A stretch of 6,767 nt of DNA, from assembly GCA_910586285.1 (NCBI GenBank), contig CAJUGR010000084.1, forward strand, positions 1-6,767, in the 5' to 3' direction. The notes beneath the pieces are model-generated. The model was not told where the DNA came from. It saw only the letters and a list, made by a program, of their open reading frames with translations, and made no database searches. Of this stretch, positions 6,382 to 6,767 are shown in pieces. This stretch comes from an uncultured Erysipelotrichaceae bacterium (GTDB lineage: Bacteria > Bacillota_I > Bacilli_A > Erysipelotrichales > Erysipelotrichaceae). Position 1 is the stretch's first letter; each line of letters begins with the position of its first letter. The position numbers were made by a program, and so were the translations under genes.

Positions 6382-6500
6382 ATGACATCTCTCTTTCCAT
6401 TTTCAGATTTCTGACCTTGTTTTGCTTTTATACTCTTATTATCGCATTTTGAGCCATTGTTGTCAGAGCATTTTCCTTCATAGTCCTCAAACGGGTTCAT
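6378..6500 (-). other. 40-codon open frame overlapping the membrane-protein start
   Basis: ATG at 6500 (or 6515) to TGA at 6380-6378, overlapping the next ATG in the ATGA arrangement typical of coupled genes. The product would be hydrophilic and lysine-rich, beginning MNPFEDYEGKCSDNNGSKC. Against it: no ribosome binding site at either ATG, and the clear promoter at 6466-6438 lies inside it, so that transcript would lack its start. Probably not expressed as such; listed because the overlap is neat. Confidence 0.15.
6438..6466 (-). promoter_or_regulatory. Strong promoter for the 77-residue membrane protein
   Basis: Minus-strand -35 CTGACA (6466-6461, 5 of 6), exactly 17 bp, -10 GATAAT (6443-6438, 5 of 6) preceded by TGC for an extended -10. 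It is the best sigma-A match in the window. Transcription would start near 6431, about 50 bases before the ATG at 6381. Confidence 0.7.
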
Positions 6501-6517
6501 CAACATTGAATGCATTT

Positions 6518-6554
6518 AAAAACTCGAACCATTATTTGAAAACAGTCCGAGTTT
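6518..6554 (-). terminator. Possible minus-strand terminator
   Basis: On the minus strand AAACTCGGAC (6554-6545) pairs with GTTCGAGTTT (6529-6520), ten pairs including one G-U, with a 15-base loop, and the stem runs into five consecutive T (6522-6518). It would end transcription arriving from the right edge and lies just before the promoter at 6466, which starts the next unit. The loop is rather long and the T-run short. Confidence 0.45.
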
Positions 6555-6711
6555 ATCATCAAACCAGTACGATTACAGAGCCTATTTTGAACTCTTACAC
6601 AAAAGTAGACTGATAAATATCAAATATTTTAACGAGTTATGATTTGCTTTTCAATACCATTCTAAAAAATTTCGCTCTTTTCTAGAAACTGTAATTTATT
6701 AGTTGCTCTTT

Positions 6712-6767
6712 TTATAATGTCATAAATTCTTTTAATATTTTTATTGCAATTTTATCAATCTTTCTTG
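6712..6767 (-). CDS. Possible C-terminal end of a gene beyond the right edge
   Basis: A minus-strand frame enters from the right edge and reads RKIDKIAIKILKEFMTL before TAA at 6714-6712. The alternating basic and hydrophobic pattern would suit a C-terminal amphipathic helix. Only 17 codons are visible and DNA this AT-rich gives such patterns by chance, so it is only a candidate; the downstream hairpin at 6554-6518 would be its terminator. Confidence 0.2.
   Translation of the reverse strand, partial: RKIDKIAIKILKEFMTL

Larger units (their letters stand above)
6382..6767. other. Mostly non-coding right end
   Basis: No confident gene in this stretch. It holds, on the minus strand, a possible gene tail (6712-6767), an AT-rich spacer (6555-6711) with a TTTCTAGAAA palindrome at 6680-6689 and two direct copies of GCTCTTTT (6674-6681, 6704-6711), a terminator-like hairpin (6518-6554) and the promoter at 6438-6466. 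The plus-strand frame 6422-6613 starts with TTG, has no ribosome binding site and no protein-like composition. Confidence 0.5.

Noticed and set aside
6422..6613. 63-codon plus-strand frame at the right end
   Set aside because: TTG start without a ribosome binding site; runs antisense through a promoter and a terminator-like hairpin.

Overview
The window reads as low-to-moderate GC Bacillota chromosome. Support for this comes from AT-rich intergenic DNA, strong AGGAGG-type ribosome binding sites, TTGACA/TATAAT-like promoters often with an extended -10 TG, and hairpin-plus-T-run terminators. The protein sequences would suit the Erysipelotrichia or nearby Firmicutes, but that is an impression only, and no marker gene in the window fixes the taxon.

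Layout from left to right. Positions 1-302 hold no convincing gene: a GC-richer block (about 1-170) gives way to a very AT-rich stretch with a perfect 19-bp palindrome and then the galU promoter. galU (303-1184, +) encodes UTP-glucose-1-phosphate uridylyltransferase. It converges on glgP (1254-3686, -), glycogen phosphorylase, and the 69-bp gap carries one hairpin that can terminate both transcripts. glgB (3844-5709, -), the 1,4-alpha-glucan branching enzyme, lies upstream of glgP in the same direction. A terminator and then a good promoter separate the two, so they look like adjacent single-gene units rather than one operon.

Upstream of glgB, 5710-6767 holds a small decaying unit on the minus strand: a strong promoter (6466-6438), a 77-residue two-helix membrane protein (6148-6381), a frameshifted 71-codon pseudogene (5918-6133) and a possible weak terminator just before the glgB promoter. 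Three copies of the box GAAAGCAT lie in and around the glgB promoter. The far right end is AT-rich; it may contain the last 17 codons of a minus-strand gene and has a terminator-like hairpin at 6518-6554.

The three intact enzymes meet at glucose-1-phosphate. GlgB makes the alpha-1,6 branches of glycogen, GlgP releases glucose-1-phosphate from the chain ends, and GalU turns glucose-1-phosphate into UDP-glucose for envelope glycans and galactose metabolism. The other usual glycogen genes (glgC, glgD, glgA, debranching enzyme) are not in the window. The core of the window is ordinary central carbon storage metabolism. I found no CRISPR array, tRNA, rRNA, intact mobile element or recognisable new system; the least explained part is 5738-6767.
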